Below, piece after piece: positions 38,497 to 48,297 of a stretch of DNA of 64,000 nt. The position numbers and the translations under genes were made by a program. Numbering within the stretch: the stretch's first letter is position 1; each line of letters begins with the position of its first letter. A model generated the notes under the pieces. It searched no databases, had not been told where the DNA came from, and saw only the letters and a list, made by a program, of their open reading frames with translations. The stretch is taken from NCBI RefSeq assembly GCF_004000605.1, contig NZ_CP018911.1, positions 2,771,001 through 2,835,000 of the forward strand. The letters are read 5' to 3'. Source of the DNA: Glycocaulis alkaliphilus (lineage in GTDB: Bacteria; Pseudomonadota; Alphaproteobacteria; Caulobacterales; Maricaulaceae).

Positions 38497-39296
38497 CGCG
38501 CTGCCGGGGCCAGCAGGGCCAGCAGCTCGCCATGCAGGTCCGCATTGGCCGCCGCCACGACCTGCCCGCCCTCATGGGCCGGACGCCCCTGCCAGTCGGT
38601 GAGAATGCCGCCTGCACCCTCCACCACCGGCACCAGGGCGGCCACGTCCCAGGTTTTAAGGCCGGACTCGATGACGAAATCCACCCCGCCTTGCGCCACC
38701 ATCGCATAGCCATAGGCATCGAGCCCGTAGCGCATCAGGCGCGCGCGGCTGCGCACCGTCTCGAACACCGGCGCCTCGTCACCCTCGAACAGATAGGGGT
38801 CGGTCGTCTCGCCTATCGCCTCGCCAAGAGCGCGGCCCGTTCGGACTTTCAGGGGCAGGCGTACACCGCCGCGTTCAATATGGGCGCTACGCCCCGCCGC
38901 GCCGGTCGAGCCAAAAAACCGTTCGCCGATATGGGGTTGGTCGATGACCGAAAGGACCGGGCCGGCCTCTTCCACCAGCGCGATCAGGATGCACCAGCTG
39001 GGCAAGCCCGCAAGAAACGCCCGCGTGCCATCGATGGGATCGACAATCCACGTCCGGCCAGAGCGTGACGGCTTGGCATCTTCCTCCTCGCCGAGAATAC
39101 CGTCCTCGGGGCGGTGTTCGCCCAACAGGGCGCGTATGGCCGCCTCAGCGGCCTTGTCGGCGGCGGTCACCGGATCAAACCCGCTTGCCGCCTTGTTGTC
39201 AGCGGCGACCCCGTTTCGGAAATGGGGCAGGCTGGCTGCGCGCGCGGCATCTGCCAGCACGCCCATTAAGGCCGCATCGCTCTGGTATCGATCCAA
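38493..39296 (-). CDS. hisN: histidinol-phosphatase, inositol monophosphatase family
   Basis: A phosphatase of 267 residues with the metal motifs GEEED, IVDPIDGTRAF and, near the C terminus, ESGLKTWDVAALVPVVEGAG. The segment RYGLDAYGYAMVAQGGVDFV is characteristic of HisN-type histidinol-phosphate phosphatases within the inositol monophosphatase family. It would remove phosphate from histidinol phosphate in histidine synthesis. Its position near an N-formylglutamate amidohydrolase gene and cpdR is a conserved alphaproteobacterial arrangement. Confidence 0.88.
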   Translation of the reverse strand: MDRYQSDAALMGVLADAARAASLPHFRNGVAADNKAASGFDPVTAADKAAEAAIRALLGEHRPEDGILGEEEDAKPSRSGRTWIVDPIDGTRAFLAGLPSWCILIALVEEAGPVLSVIDQPHIGERFFGSTGAAGRSAHIERGGVRLPLKVRTGRALGEAIGETTDPYLFEGDEAPVFETVRSRARLMRYGLDAYGYAMVAQGGVDFVIESGLKTWDVAALVPVVEGAGGILTDWQGRPAHEGGQVVAAANADLHGELLALLAPAAR

Positions 39297-39382
39297 GGCC
39301 GGTCCCCCGTTTCAGGCCTGCCCGGTATCGCTATTGCGCAAGGACGGGTCAAGCGCGCCTATGGCGCAACAACAGCCTGTGA

Positions 39383-40258
39383 TTACTCGGCGGCCAGTGC
39401 CTGCGTCCTGTAGGCATCAAGCAGGCCGGCAGCGAAGCTCTCCAGCTGCGCCTTGAGGCGGGCAAAACCCTGATGGGGTTCGAGCGTACGCTCATCCATG
39501 TAGAGCGCCCGGCTGATCTCGATCTGCAAGGCATGACGGCCTTCGGCAGGCTGGCCATGAAGCTCTGTGGTAAATCCGCCTGCATAGGGACGGTTGCGCA
39601 CCACCTTGAAACCCAGAGAGCGGAAAATCCGTTCGGCATGCCCGGTCAGCTCCGGCGAGCAGGACGAACCGAACCTGTCGCCCAGAACAATGTCCGCGCC
39701 TCTTGCGCTCGCCGCCGGCATGGAATGACAGTCAATCAGCACCGAGCTGCCAAACAGCTCGCGTGCCGCCGCCAGCTCAGCCGCCAGCGCGGCGTGATAG
39801 GGCCGGTAGCACGATGCCAGGCGGTTAAACGCTTCATCCAGGGGCAGCATGCTATCATAGATCGCGCTGCCCTCTCCGGCGAGGCGCGGAATAACGCCCA
39901 GCCCGGCAGAGGCCCTCTGGCTTACCTGGCCTGACAGGGCATGGACCCGCGGCCCGAACAGGGCCGGATCGAGCTCATACTCAGCGCGATTGGGATCTAC
40001 ATAGGAGCGAGGGAACAATGCCTTCACCAGCGGCGCACCCAGATCCGGCACGGCGCCGAACAATATGTCGATATGCGCATCTTCAGAGCGGCGCAGCACT
40101 TTCACAGGCAGTGAAGAGCGTTCCAGAAACCCGGCCGGGTAATCGGACCCGGAATGGGGCGAGGCAAAGACAACAGGCGTTGCCCGCGAGGCAGGCTGCA
40201 GCACCTCGACAGCGCGATGCCCGTCAGCGGGCGCACAAGGGGATGGATCAGGGCTCAT
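39383..40258 (-). CDS. N-formylglutamate amidohydrolase family protein
   Basis: A 291-residue protein with VVFASPHSGSDYP near the N terminus, SEDAHIDILFG, FPRSYVDPNRAEYEL, IDCHSMP and LQIEISRALYMDE, all blocks of the FGase family. These enzymes hydrolyse N-formyl-glutamate or related N-acyl amino acids, in some species as the last step of histidine breakdown. No hut genes are near, so the true substrate is open. It is transcribed in the same direction as hisN, 86 bp upstream of it, and is divergent from cpdR. Confidence 0.9.
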   Translation of the reverse strand: MSPDPSPCAPADGHRAVEVLQPASRATPVVFASPHSGSDYPAGFLERSSLPVKVLRRSEDAHIDILFGAVPDLGAPLVKALFPRSYVDPNRAEYELDPALFGPRVHALSGQVSQRASAGLGVIPRLAGEGSAIYDSMLPLDEAFNRLASCYRPYHAALAAELAAARELFGSSVLIDCHSMPAASARGADIVLGDRFGSSCSPELTGHAERIFRSLGFKVVRNRPYAGGFTTELHGQPAEGRHALQIEISRALYMDERTLEPHQGFARLKAQLESFAAGLLDAYRTQALAAE

Positions 40259-40414
40259 CAGCCCATCATCGCCCCCACGCCCGCAGCGTCAATCGCGAAG
40301 CGTCATCGCAGCCGCAAAAATCACTGCAGCAGATGGCGCGGCGTTCAACGGAATTTTACCTCCTTGCCCTAAAGTGCCTTTGCGGTGGATAAAAATGCTC
40401 CGGAGGGGATGGCG

Positions 40415-40783
40415 ATGGCCAAGATACTGCTCGCAGAAGACGACGATTCGATGCGTGACTTCCTCGCCAAGGCGCTGACGCGCGCCGGGCATGAGGTGGA
40501 GACCGTTGCCGACGGTGAAGAAGGCCTTGATGCACTGGGCAGTGAGGCCGGTGCGTTCGAGCTTCTGCTTACCGATATCGTGATGCCCGGTGTCGACGGG
40601 ATCGAGCTGGCGCGCCGCGCCGCAGAGATCGATCCGGGCCTGAAAATCATGTTCATCACCGGCTTTGCTGCCGTGGCACTCAATGCAGGCCTGTCGGCCA
40701 AGCGCGAGGCAAAGGTGCTGTCAAAGCCCTTCCATCTGCGCGATCTGGTCGATGAAGTCGCCCGCGCCATGGAAGCGGCCTAG
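40415..40783 (+). CDS. cpdR: single-domain response regulator CpdR
   Basis: The ATG at 40415 has GGAGGGG at a good distance and gives 122 residues, a receiver domain with no output domain. Acidic pocket residues EDDDS, phospho-acceptor Asp54 in LLLTDIVMPG, the Thr in FITGFA and the Lys in SKPFH are present. The sequence and the hisN/formylglutamate-amidohydrolase context match CpdR, which in Caulobacter primes ClpXP for degradation of cell-cycle proteins when unphosphorylated. A terminator follows 27 bp after the stop. Confidence 0.92.
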   Translation: MAKILLAEDDDSMRDFLAKALTRAGHEVETVADGEEGLDALGSEAGAFELLLTDIVMPGVDGIELARRAAEIDPGLKIMFITGFAAVALNAGLSAKREAKVLSKPFHLRDLVDEVARAMEAA

Positions 40784-40804
40784 TACCCAGCCAGGCCGTT
40801 GCGC

Positions 40805-40840
40805 AAAAAAACACCCGGCTGAAAAGCCGGGTGTTTTTTT
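40805..40840 (+). terminator. intrinsic terminator of cpdR
   Basis: ACACCCGGCT-GAAA-AGCCGGGTGT followed by a run of T, with a matching A run before it, so it can work on both strands. It begins about 20 bp after the cpdR stop. Confidence 0.9.
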
Positions 40841-40884
40841 ATTGAAAAAAGGGGGCAGCTGCGAGCCCTTTCAGGAAGATCAGA

Positions 40885-40919
40885 AAAAAGCCGGTGGTGA
40901 TTGGGCGATCCGGCTTTTT
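40885..40919. terminator. second hairpin with A/T flanks
   Basis: AAAAAGCCGG and CCGGCTTTTT form a stem around a 15-nt loop between the cpdR terminator and the receptor terminator. It could act as a back-up bidirectional terminator. Confidence 0.55.
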
Positions 40920-40963
40920 CATATGCGGGTAATCATTCCTGCGGCCCAGGTATCACCGCCGGA

Positions 40964-40998
40964 CAAAAAAGAAAACGGCGGGGTTTCCCCCGCCGTTT
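40964..40998 (-). terminator. intrinsic terminator of the large TonB receptor gene
   Basis: On the minus strand AAACGGCGGGGGAAACCCCG and CCGTTT form a strong stem followed by TTCTTTTTTG. It lies 25 bp after the receptor stop codon. Confidence 0.88.
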
Positions 40999-41022
40999 CC
41001 CACTACGCATAACGTGAACGCA

Positions 41023-44000
41023 CTACCAGCTGCGAACGATGTTCACAAAGGCACGGCGTCCCAGGATGTCGTACTGCGAGGTCCGCGGCACGTTACCCCA
41101 ACCCGTTACCCGGCCACCGCCAGAAGCAGAGGTGATGTTCGGGTATTCGTCAAAGATATTCTGGAGACCGGCCTGCAGCGTCCACTGGTCCATCGCATAA
41201 CGGACAGAAGCGCTGTGGGTCATGTACAGATCAACTTCACGTTGGAAGTAGACCGTCTCACCGAAATAGGTTCCGGTGTCGGTGGCGTACAAATGGTTAT
41301 TGTCCACGGGAGCAACGATGTCAGTGCTCCAGAAGAACGTCCAGTCATTACGGTCCAGACGAGCGTTCAGACGAGCAACCCAGCGCGGGTTGCCGATGCG
41401 GTCATGCAGTTGCGTGACAGCTGCTCCAGGGAAGAGTTGCTCTTCCCAGTTCAGGATATAGCTCATCCGGCCGTTCAGCGTGAGATCACCAAAGCTGAAC
41501 TCATGGCCATATCGCATCGTCAGGTCCAGACCCTCGCTGGTCTGGTTGGCGATGTTCACGTAGCTGTCATTAATCGTGAGAATTTCATAAGCGCGCGTCG
41601 GATGGCTGGCCGGCGCACGGGTGAACAGGCTGCAGAATGCATCGTTCGGGAAATTCTCTGACGTGTAGCAGGCGTTCACGATCCCCTGCGGGCTGAAGCG
41701 GCCCACCTGGTTCTCAATTTCGACCTGATAGTAGTCAAGAGCAGCACTAAAGTCGATGAAGGACGGGGTCCAGATAAGGCCGAGCGAGAACGTCTCTGCC
41801 GTCTCCGCCTCAAGTACGCCCAGACCACCGCCAACGGTCACCGTAGCAGAGGACGTCGGCTGGACCGGGAAAGCGTCCGGGAGCGGACCTTCACCGGGGC
41901 GGCCGATCGCGCAGTTCTGCTGGATGATCGGATTGGTCGAAAGACCCCAGTTGCGGCACGGGTCAGAGGCCTGACCGAAGCCGAAATTGGTCTGATCGCC
42001 CAGATAGAGCTCGTACAGAGCCGGAGCGCGGAATGACGTACCGAACGACGAGCGGACGCGGAAGGCAGAATTCAACGCCCAGTTTGCACCGATCTTGTAA
42101 GTGCCGTTCGAGCCATAGCTGTCATAGTCCGAATACCGGCCAGACACGTTAAAGGTGAGCTCTTCAATGAGGAACACGCCGCGAATGGCAGGAATTTCAA
42201 ACTCGGCGAAGACCTCTTGGATAGTGTCGCTGCCGACCGTCTGAACGGCAGACGACGAACCCCAGTAGTTGCCCGAGCGCTCTTGTTCGCCCGGTTGATC
42301 GTTGATCGACTCGTAGCGAATCTGGAAGCCGAACGCGGCACCGACCGGACCAGCGGGCAGGTCGAAAAGTTCGCCAGCCAGGAGGCCTTCGATATACTGG
42401 TGCTCATAGACCGTGTTGCCGGTCTCATAACCCAGCAGGAAAGCCTCGTCTTCAGCACGGAGCTGGCCATTGCCAACAACCGCCGGCGAGAAGAAGTCCA
42501 CACCACCGGCCGGGCAGGCTGTCGCGGTGGTCAGCAGAGCCGTGTTACAGCCGGAGGCAAAGTGAGCCCCGGTGAACAGCTCTGTCGCAGCCGCGATGCG
42601 GTCGGCATAGATGAAGTTGCCGCCGTATTCAGCCTCCGACCGGCTCATTTGATAGACCAGTTCCCAGTCCCAGCCGCGAGCAAAGTCAAGTTGGCCGCGG
42701 AAGCCACCGACAAACCGCACATAGTCAACCGTCTGCTCGGCCCGGCTATTGAGCAGCAGGGTCGGTTCGACATCCCACACATCATAGACAAGGCCGGTCT
42801 GCGGATCGGTCACGGTCGTGAATTGCGTGTTCCGGGGGTGACGGGAATCGATGACACCCCACCACTGGCGCCAGGAATTCTGGGACGACTCACGGCGGTT
42901 GAACATAAACTCGCCGAACACCTCGGTGTTCGGAGTCAGGTCATAGCCGGCGAAAAGGTTAACCGTCGTACGGGTGACCGGTGAAACCGCGGTGCGGGAA
43001 TCATAGCGGTCAGAGTGACGGGCTGAACGTCCGAAATAGGTGCGCAGAACGTCGTTCCACTCCGACTGTGAACCTGTGAACCATGCCGGGGCAGCGCCGG
43101 GCAGGGCACAGCCTGCAAAGCCGGTGAAGAAGGTCCGGTTCTGACGCCAGCCGTCAATGTCACAGCCGATTGGGCCGCCACCGGCAATGGCACCGGCATC
43201 CGGCGAGAAGTCAATCGCGCCAGCATAGCCCGTACCCGCCTGGTTAGCGATGTAAAGGCTGACCATTTCGGCACCGTAGCTGGTACACTTGAACAGGCCG
43301 GTATCGGGATCGATGACGTCCGCGCGGTTCGTCCGGCCTTCGTCAGAGAACACCACATCGTTCGGGCAAGCGAACGCATCGCGGTCCCCGAACAGCAGCG
43401 GGCGGCGCTCGTAATAGTCCACACTTGCGGAGACATAACCACGATTGAAGCGCCAGCCATGGCTGAGCGAAACGTTGTATTCCTCGCCGCCAGACTCGAA
43501 CGGCTGGTTCGCGTAAGCGCTGAACTGGCCACCTTCAAGATTTTCGCGGGTGATGATGTTCACCACGCCGGCAACCGCGTCCGAACCATAGACTGACGAG
43601 GCACCGTCGGTCAGAATCTCGACGCGCTCGATAAGGCTTGACGGAATAACGTTAAGGTCCGTCGGCCCCACTTGGCCACGCGCGCCCGCCGGGCCAGCGC
43701 GGCGCCCGTTCAGCAGAACCAGCGTACGCTCGGCACCCAGACCGCGCAGAGACAGGGTGTTGACACCCGGACCGCCGGTCAGCACCGAGCCGGTGAAGTA
43801 GTTGTTGATCTGGCCAGCGGTGTTCGCGACCGTCGAACCCTGAAGAATTTCACTGGTGTCGACAAGGCCTTCCAGCGTCACTTCTTCAGAAGTGATGATC
43901 TGGACAGGCTGAGTGCTCGTGAATTCCGAACGGCGGATACGTGAACCCGTAACAACCACACGGTCTTGAACAGCAACAGAAGCCTCTTCAGACGTTGCTT

Positions 44001-44106
44001 CATCATTATCTGTGGTCTCAGGTTCGGACTGAGCGAATGCCGGCGCAGTAAGAGCCAGCCCCGCAATCACCGTCGTGGTGAGAAGGCGTCCCCGGTTAAA
44101 AAACAT
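41023..44106 (-). CDS. large TonB-dependent receptor
   Basis: A receptor of 1027 residues with a signal peptide ending at A-F-A-Q. The plug domain shows VVVTGSRIRR (TonB box region), LSLRGLGAERTLVLLNGRR and LIERVEILTDGASSVYGSDA, the form seen in the large oligopeptide/oligosaccharide-type receptors abundant in Caulobacter and gammaproteobacterial relatives. The barrel ends in an aromatic Trp. Codon use is biased to frequent codons with lower GC, which suggests high expression. It is divergent from a secreted S9 peptidase across a 281-bp promoter gap, so peptides are a likely substrate class. No Fur-like box is seen. Confidence 0.92.
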   Translation of the reverse strand: MFFNRGRLLTTTVIAGLALTAPAFAQSEPETTDNDEATSEEASVAVQDRVVVTGSRIRRSEFTSTQPVQIITSEEVTLEGLVDTSEILQGSTVANTAGQINNYFTGSVLTGGPGVNTLSLRGLGAERTLVLLNGRRAGPAGARGQVGPTDLNVIPSSLIERVEILTDGASSVYGSDAVAGVVNIITRENLEGGQFSAYANQPFESGGEEYNVSLSHGWRFNRGYVSASVDYYERRPLLFGDRDAFACPNDVVFSDEGRTNRADVIDPDTGLFKCTSYGAEMVSLYIANQAGTGYAGAIDFSPDAGAIAGGGPIGCDIDGWRQNRTFFTGFAGCALPGAAPAWFTGSQSEWNDVLRTYFGRSARHSDRYDSRTAVSPVTRTTVNLFAGYDLTPNTEVFGEFMFNRRESSQNSWRQWWGVIDSRHPRNTQFTTVTDPQTGLVYDVWDVEPTLLLNSRAEQTVDYVRFVGGFRGQLDFARGWDWELVYQMSRSEAEYGGNFIYADRIAAATELFTGAHFASGCNTALLTTATACPAGGVDFFSPAVVGNGQLRAEDEAFLLGYETGNTVYEHQYIEGLLAGELFDLPAGPVGAAFGFQIRYESINDQPGEQERSGNYWGSSSAVQTVGSDTIQEVFAEFEIPAIRGVFLIEELTFNVSGRYSDYDSYGSNGTYKIGANWALNSAFRVRSSFGTSFRAPALYELYLGDQTNFGFGQASDPCRNWGLSTNPIIQQNCAIGRPGEGPLPDAFPVQPTSSATVTVGGGLGVLEAETAETFSLGLIWTPSFIDFSAALDYYQVEIENQVGRFSPQGIVNACYTSENFPNDAFCSLFTRAPASHPTRAYEILTINDSYVNIANQTSEGLDLTMRYGHEFSFGDLTLNGRMSYILNWEEQLFPGAAVTQLHDRIGNPRWVARLNARLDRNDWTFFWSTDIVAPVDNNHLYATDTGTYFGETVYFQREVDLYMTHSASVRYAMDQWTLQAGLQNIFDEYPNITSASGGGRVTGWGNVPRTSQYDILGRRAFVNIVRSW

Positions 44107-44387
44107 CTTTCCATTTCTCCTTGGTATAACCTGAAATCAGCGGCACCCAAAGGAACCGCCAACTCATCGTCCCCTCGTCATACGAGATGCGGATAGTCGG
44201 CAAGAAACCCGCCACTTGCCAATCTATTATCGCCTGTCGGCCATGCGTTTTGACGAGGAGCGCAACATTTTTGCCACATTGCTGTCACATGCTGGCCATG
44301 TTGCAGCATCCTTGGCTTGCAGGTTTTTGCTAATTGGGGCTGGATAACCTCGATATTTGCTTGCTGTATAAAGCCGAGGGGACGAGA

Positions 44388-46406
44388 ATGATCAGAGCAA
44401 TTGGATGTCTGTTTCTGTGTTTTCTGGTAGGAGGCGCTCCGGCGGCTCTGGCCAGCGAGCCGCCTCCAGCTGAAGCGTTCGCCCGCATCGCGGCCATATC
44501 GTCGGTGACAATCTCCCCGGACGGCCGCCACGTTGCCGCTGTCGTATCGTTGGACGGAGAGATCTCAGCCGTCGCAATCTGGGAGACTGACGCGTTGGGC
44601 TCTGCCCCGGTATTGGTGGGTACCGAAGCGCGCTCGCAAATCCAGTCGGTGGGCTTTGCGGCCAATGACCGGCTCTTTGTCACCACCCAACAGCTTGTCG
44701 AACACAACCCGTTTTCCGGGCGCGCCGAGCGGAGTTTCGGGTACCGCCGTCAGGTCCTTGATCTCGACGGCAATGTGGTTCGTACAAGCCTGCGTTTCGA
44801 CGGCCTTTCCCCAGCTCAGCAAGCTTTCATCGGCATTGGATCGCTTGTAAGCATGCTGCCCGCTGACCCAGAGAACATACTTGTAGCGGCGCCCATAAGC
44901 CGGGATATTTATCGGCTGAACCTGTACACAGGACGCGCAGGACGCGTCGAACGCGGATCGACCCGATTCAGCGCACCGCAGGCGGATCTTTATGGCGATA
45001 TTCGCGCCATGCAAAACTTCGATTTCGACAGTGGCGCGGCCTATATTGGGGTCTGGTTGAAGCATCCCGACACCGGGCAGATGGAAGAACATTTCCGCTG
45101 GTACGCGCGTGACCGCGAGCCGGTCTCTATCGCGGCCTTCACCACTGATCCCAATATCGTGCTCATCAACACGACGGACGGGCGCGATCATGCGGCCATC
45201 GTGGAATACCATATCCGCGAGCGTGAATTGGGTGAAATCGCGTTCGCCCATCCATTTTTTGATGCATCTGGCGTTGTCCTTTCACGGGCTGAAGCCGACT
45301 ACGGCGAAATACTAGGCTTCAGTTATCAGGGTGAGCGCGGCCGCGTATTCTGGGTCGATCCGGTGATGGAGGAGGTCGAGCGCCAGATGCGGGTCGCACT
45401 GGGCGTTCAGATGACAGAAGTGCACTGGACCGACATCGCGTCGGGCCAGACTATGAGCTTTGACGTGCCAGACGGGGCCGATATCACGATCACTGACTGG
45501 TCAGACAACCGTGACCGTTTCGTCGTGCGCCGCTCCGGCGGATCAACGCCGCCGGAATTTTATGTCGTCGCCAACAACCGCGTTCAACTGCTAGGCCGGG
45601 CCTATCCGGAGCTGCAGGGCGCACCGCTCGGCCGCGTCCAGCTTGTCCAGTACGCGGCCCGCGACGGGCTGCAGATTCCGGCCATCCTGACCACACCGGA
45701 CCCTGAAATCTTCGGCCCCGGCCCGTGGCCGTCCATCGTGACCCCGCACGGCGGGCCCTGGGCTCGGGACAATCTTGATTGGGACAGCTCCGGCTGGACC
45801 CAGTATTTCGCGGCACGTGGCTATGCAGTGCTCCAACCGCAATTCCGCGGCTCGCAGGGCTGGGGCCAACGCCTGTGGCGCGCCGGTGACCGCGAGTGGG
45901 GCCGGGCCATGCAGGACGACAAGGATGACGGCGCGCTCTGGATGATCGCTCAGGGCATTGCTGTCGAAGGCCAAATCGCCATGCACGGCTATTCCTATGG
46001 CGGTTATGCCGCAATGATGGCGGCTGCGCGGTCTGACGGGCTTTACAGATGTGCCGCAGCTGGAGCCGGCTTGGCCACGATCGACCTGTTCCGCCGCTCG
46101 ACATACAACAGCCGCTTCCTGCGGGAGTTCCAGCACCCTACGGCAGATGGTGAAGATCCGTTGAGCTATGTCAGCAATGTATCTATTCCAGTTCTGCTCT
46201 ACACAGGGGATCGCGACACGGTAGTGCCGCCATCGGAGTCACAGGCTTTCGCTTCGGCGTTACGGCGTGCCGGAAAAGATGCCGACATCGTGATCCTTCC
46301 TGATATGGAGCACTCCATCAACACATGGAATCCAACAAATTTCGCAGCAATTCTTACAACGGTGGAGAGTTTCCTGCATACAAGCTGCCAGATGCCGCCG
46401 CGTTAG
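44388..46406 (+). CDS. secreted S9 family prolyl oligopeptidase-like peptidase
   Basis: The ATG at 44388 follows GAGGGGACGAG and gives 672 residues with a signal peptide ending at A-L-A-S. The N-terminal half is a beta-propeller (for example ITISPDGRHVAAV-type strands). The C-terminal alpha/beta-hydrolase domain has TPHGGPWARD, the nucleophile Ser in GYSYGGYAA near residue 535, Asp in TGDRDTVVPP near 608 and His in MEHSI near 641. It should cleave peptides in the periplasm or outside the cell. It is divergent from the large TonB receptor gene and may feed peptides to it. Confidence 0.92.
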   Translation: MIRAIGCLFLCFLVGGAPAALASEPPPAEAFARIAAISSVTISPDGRHVAAVVSLDGEISAVAIWETDALGSAPVLVGTEARSQIQSVGFAANDRLFVTTQQLVEHNPFSGRAERSFGYRRQVLDLDGNVVRTSLRFDGLSPAQQAFIGIGSLVSMLPADPENILVAAPISRDIYRLNLYTGRAGRVERGSTRFSAPQADLYGDIRAMQNFDFDSGAAYIGVWLKHPDTGQMEEHFRWYARDREPVSIAAFTTDPNIVLINTTDGRDHAAIVEYHIRERELGEIAFAHPFFDASGVVLSRAEADYGEILGFSYQGERGRVFWVDPVMEEVERQMRVALGVQMTEVHWTDIASGQTMSFDVPDGADITITDWSDNRDRFVVRRSGGSTPPEFYVVANNRVQLLGRAYPELQGAPLGRVQLVQYAARDGLQIPAILTTPDPEIFGPGPWPSIVTPHGGPWARDNLDWDSSGWTQYFAARGYAVLQPQFRGSQGWGQRLWRAGDREWGRAMQDDKDDGALWMIAQGIAVEGQIAMHGYSYGGYAAMMAAARSDGLYRCAAAGAGLATIDLFRRSTYNSRFLREFQHPTADGEDPLSYVSNVSIPVLLYTGDRDTVVPPSESQAFASALRRAGKDADIVILPDMEHSINTWNPTNFAAILTTVESFLHTSCQMPPR

Positions 46407-46420
46407 GCTTCTGCCAGTGC

Positions 46421-46458
46421 GGTCCGGCAAGTCCTTGTTCCACGGGCTTGGCCGGACC
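46421..46458 (+). terminator. hairpin after the S9 peptidase gene
   Basis: GGTCCGGCAAG and CTTGGCCGGACC form a stem with one bulge, 14 bp after the stop. There is no clear T run, so termination is uncertain. Confidence 0.35.
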
Positions 46459-46575
46459 GTGTACGCGGCGGTGCCGCTCGTTGCTTAAGTCACGGAAATG
46501 AGCACACCACCCGCTTGCACAGCCGGAAGGGGCGGGCTATATCGCCCGCTCGTTTCGCGAGCAGGCTTGCGGACC

Positions 46576-46652
<77 letters not shown>

Positions 46653-46849
46653 TTTTTCTCTTTGGAATGCTCTGCACGTCCGTGCGTCGCTCCTCGCATA
46701 GGCTCGGGCGGCCGGTCGGCCTTGCGGCCCCTGACGGGGCCGAACTGGCACCTCGGCGCGCAGCGCCGCAAGCGCGAACGCGCGCCCGCGACTTTTCGCG
46801 GAACATCGCAACGCGGATGCGTTGCGGAACTAAAGAAGAGCTGCACCCG

Positions 46850-47287
46850 TCAAAAAGCCCGCAGCTTCTCGATCAGGACTGCCGGTGGCGGACAGGGCGT
46901 ACGCGGCAAGGATGTCGTAGCCCAGGCATAGATCATCCGCCCGCCGGTCAGCGCCTCATCGCCCCGGAAAATCCCGAGGCGGAACGTCGCCGAGCTATTG
47001 CCCACACGCTCCAGCGTCGCGCCGATCTCGATCAGCTCGTCAAACACGGCCGGCGCGTAGAAATCCGCATGCGCGCTGACGGCGAAGGATTCGCTGCCAT
47101 CGGCAGTGAGATCTTCAGGGATGCGGATGCCGGCCGCGCGCCAGTATTCCGTCAGCGCGACATCGAAATAGAGAAAATAATTGCCGTTAAAGACGATGCC
47201 TTGCGGATCGGCCTCGGCCCAGCGTACGCGCAAGGTGTGAAACCATGAGAAATCGCGGCGCGATGGCCGCTCCGGCTTGATCGTCAT
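46850..47287 (-). CDS. acyl-CoA thioesterase, 4HBT/YbgC-like hotdog protein
   Basis: A protein of 145 residues with the hotdog signature RVRWAEADPQGIVFNGNYFL, where the Asp in E-A-D-P-Q-G is the catalytic residue of the 4-hydroxybenzoyl-CoA thioesterase group, and a long central helix followed by DFYAPAVFDELIEIGATLER. It would hydrolyse a short or medium acyl-CoA. No tol-pal genes, the usual YbgC neighbours, are present, so the physiological substrate is open. Confidence 0.87.
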   Translation of the reverse strand: MTIKPERPSRRDFSWFHTLRVRWAEADPQGIVFNGNYFLYFDVALTEYWRAAGIRIPEDLTADGSESFAVSAHADFYAPAVFDELIEIGATLERVGNSSATFRLGIFRGDEALTGGRMIYAWATTSLPRTPCPPPAVLIEKLRAF

Positions 47288-47373
47288 GAGAATTACCCCC
47301 GCCTGCTGCTGCTATCCCGCATAGCGGGTTTCACAAGACAAGCGAGTATTGGCTTATCGATCAAGTGCGCGGG

Positions 47374-48222
47374 TCAGGCGCCGAGCCTCGCAGAGAAAGA
47401 TTTTTCAAACGCGCGCAGCTTCGCCCGCGCCCGGCGCCACTCCCACCATATCAGCAGGACTTGCGGGCCATCGACCAGATAGCGCCGCCACATGCGCTTT
47501 GGCTCTTCCATCAGGCGGTGCAGCCATTCCAGCCGCGCATTCTGCATCCATTGCGGCGCACGCTGCGTCTTGCCCGACAGAAAGTCGAGCGATGCGCCGA
47601 CGCACAGGCCGACGCCTGTGCAGTCGCCGCGCTCGATACAGGCCGCAGCGATCATCTCCTGCTGGGGCGAGCCAACACACAGGAAAATAAAGCGCGCCGG
47701 ATTGGCCGCTACGAAAGCCGCGCACTCGGCAACGGCCTCAGGGTTGGTCCGCAGCCCCATGGGCGGCTGGTGCCAGCGCACATCTTTCAGGCCGAAGCGC
47801 GCGGTCACGCCCTCGATGACATCCCCGTCCCCGCCAATCACCACGACAGGCTCGGCCGGATCAATAGCGTGTTTAAAGAGGGCCGCCGTCAGGTCAGAGC
47901 CCGGCGTCACCTCCACCTCTTCGCCGGAAAAGGCGGCAATCAGCTCCAGCACGCGGCTATCGCATACGGTCAGCCATGCCTGCGCATAGAGCGGAGCCAG
48001 CTCGCCCCCGCGCGACAGGCGCACGAGGTGATCGACATTGGGTGTGACCACAAAAGCGAAGGGCCGTTCAGGGTCGCGACGGACAATGCGCTCCAGCGCG
48101 GTGTCAAACCCGATCCGGTCGAAGGCGGAGTTCAAAAACCATATATGCCGCGCACGCACGCGCCGGTCCGCACCCCTTACGGGGCGGGCCTGAAGCGTTG
48201 ATGTGTCCAGTGGCAGTGTCAT
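47374..48222 (-). CDS. WecG/TagA/CpsF family glycosyltransferase
   Basis: A GT26-type glycosyltransferase of 282 residues. Blocks of the family are VVTPNVDHLVRLSRG with the catalytic Asp region, LTVCDSRVLE, VTPGSDLTAALF, VVVIGGD, FLCVGSPQQEMIA, GLCVGASLDFLSG and RAPQWMQNARLEWLHRLMEE. Such enzymes add ManNAcA-like sugars to undecaprenyl-linked intermediates in exopolysaccharide or teichoic-acid-like polymers, at the inner face of the membrane. No other polysaccharide gene is close, so its pathway cannot be told. Confidence 0.92.
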   Translation of the reverse strand: MTLPLDTSTLQARPVRGADRRVRARHIWFLNSAFDRIGFDTALERIVRRDPERPFAFVVTPNVDHLVRLSRGGELAPLYAQAWLTVCDSRVLELIAAFSGEEVEVTPGSDLTAALFKHAIDPAEPVVVIGGDGDVIEGVTARFGLKDVRWHQPPMGLRTNPEAVAECAAFVAANPARFIFLCVGSPQQEMIAAACIERGDCTGVGLCVGASLDFLSGKTQRAPQWMQNARLEWLHRLMEEPKRMWRRYLVDGPQVLLIWWEWRRARAKLRAFEKSFSARLGA

Positions 48223-48297
48223 CGAACGTCCCGTTACGGGCCAGCTTGGCGGCCCTCGGGAACGTGATTTGCAAGCTTCAGACCGGATCAGGCTTCG

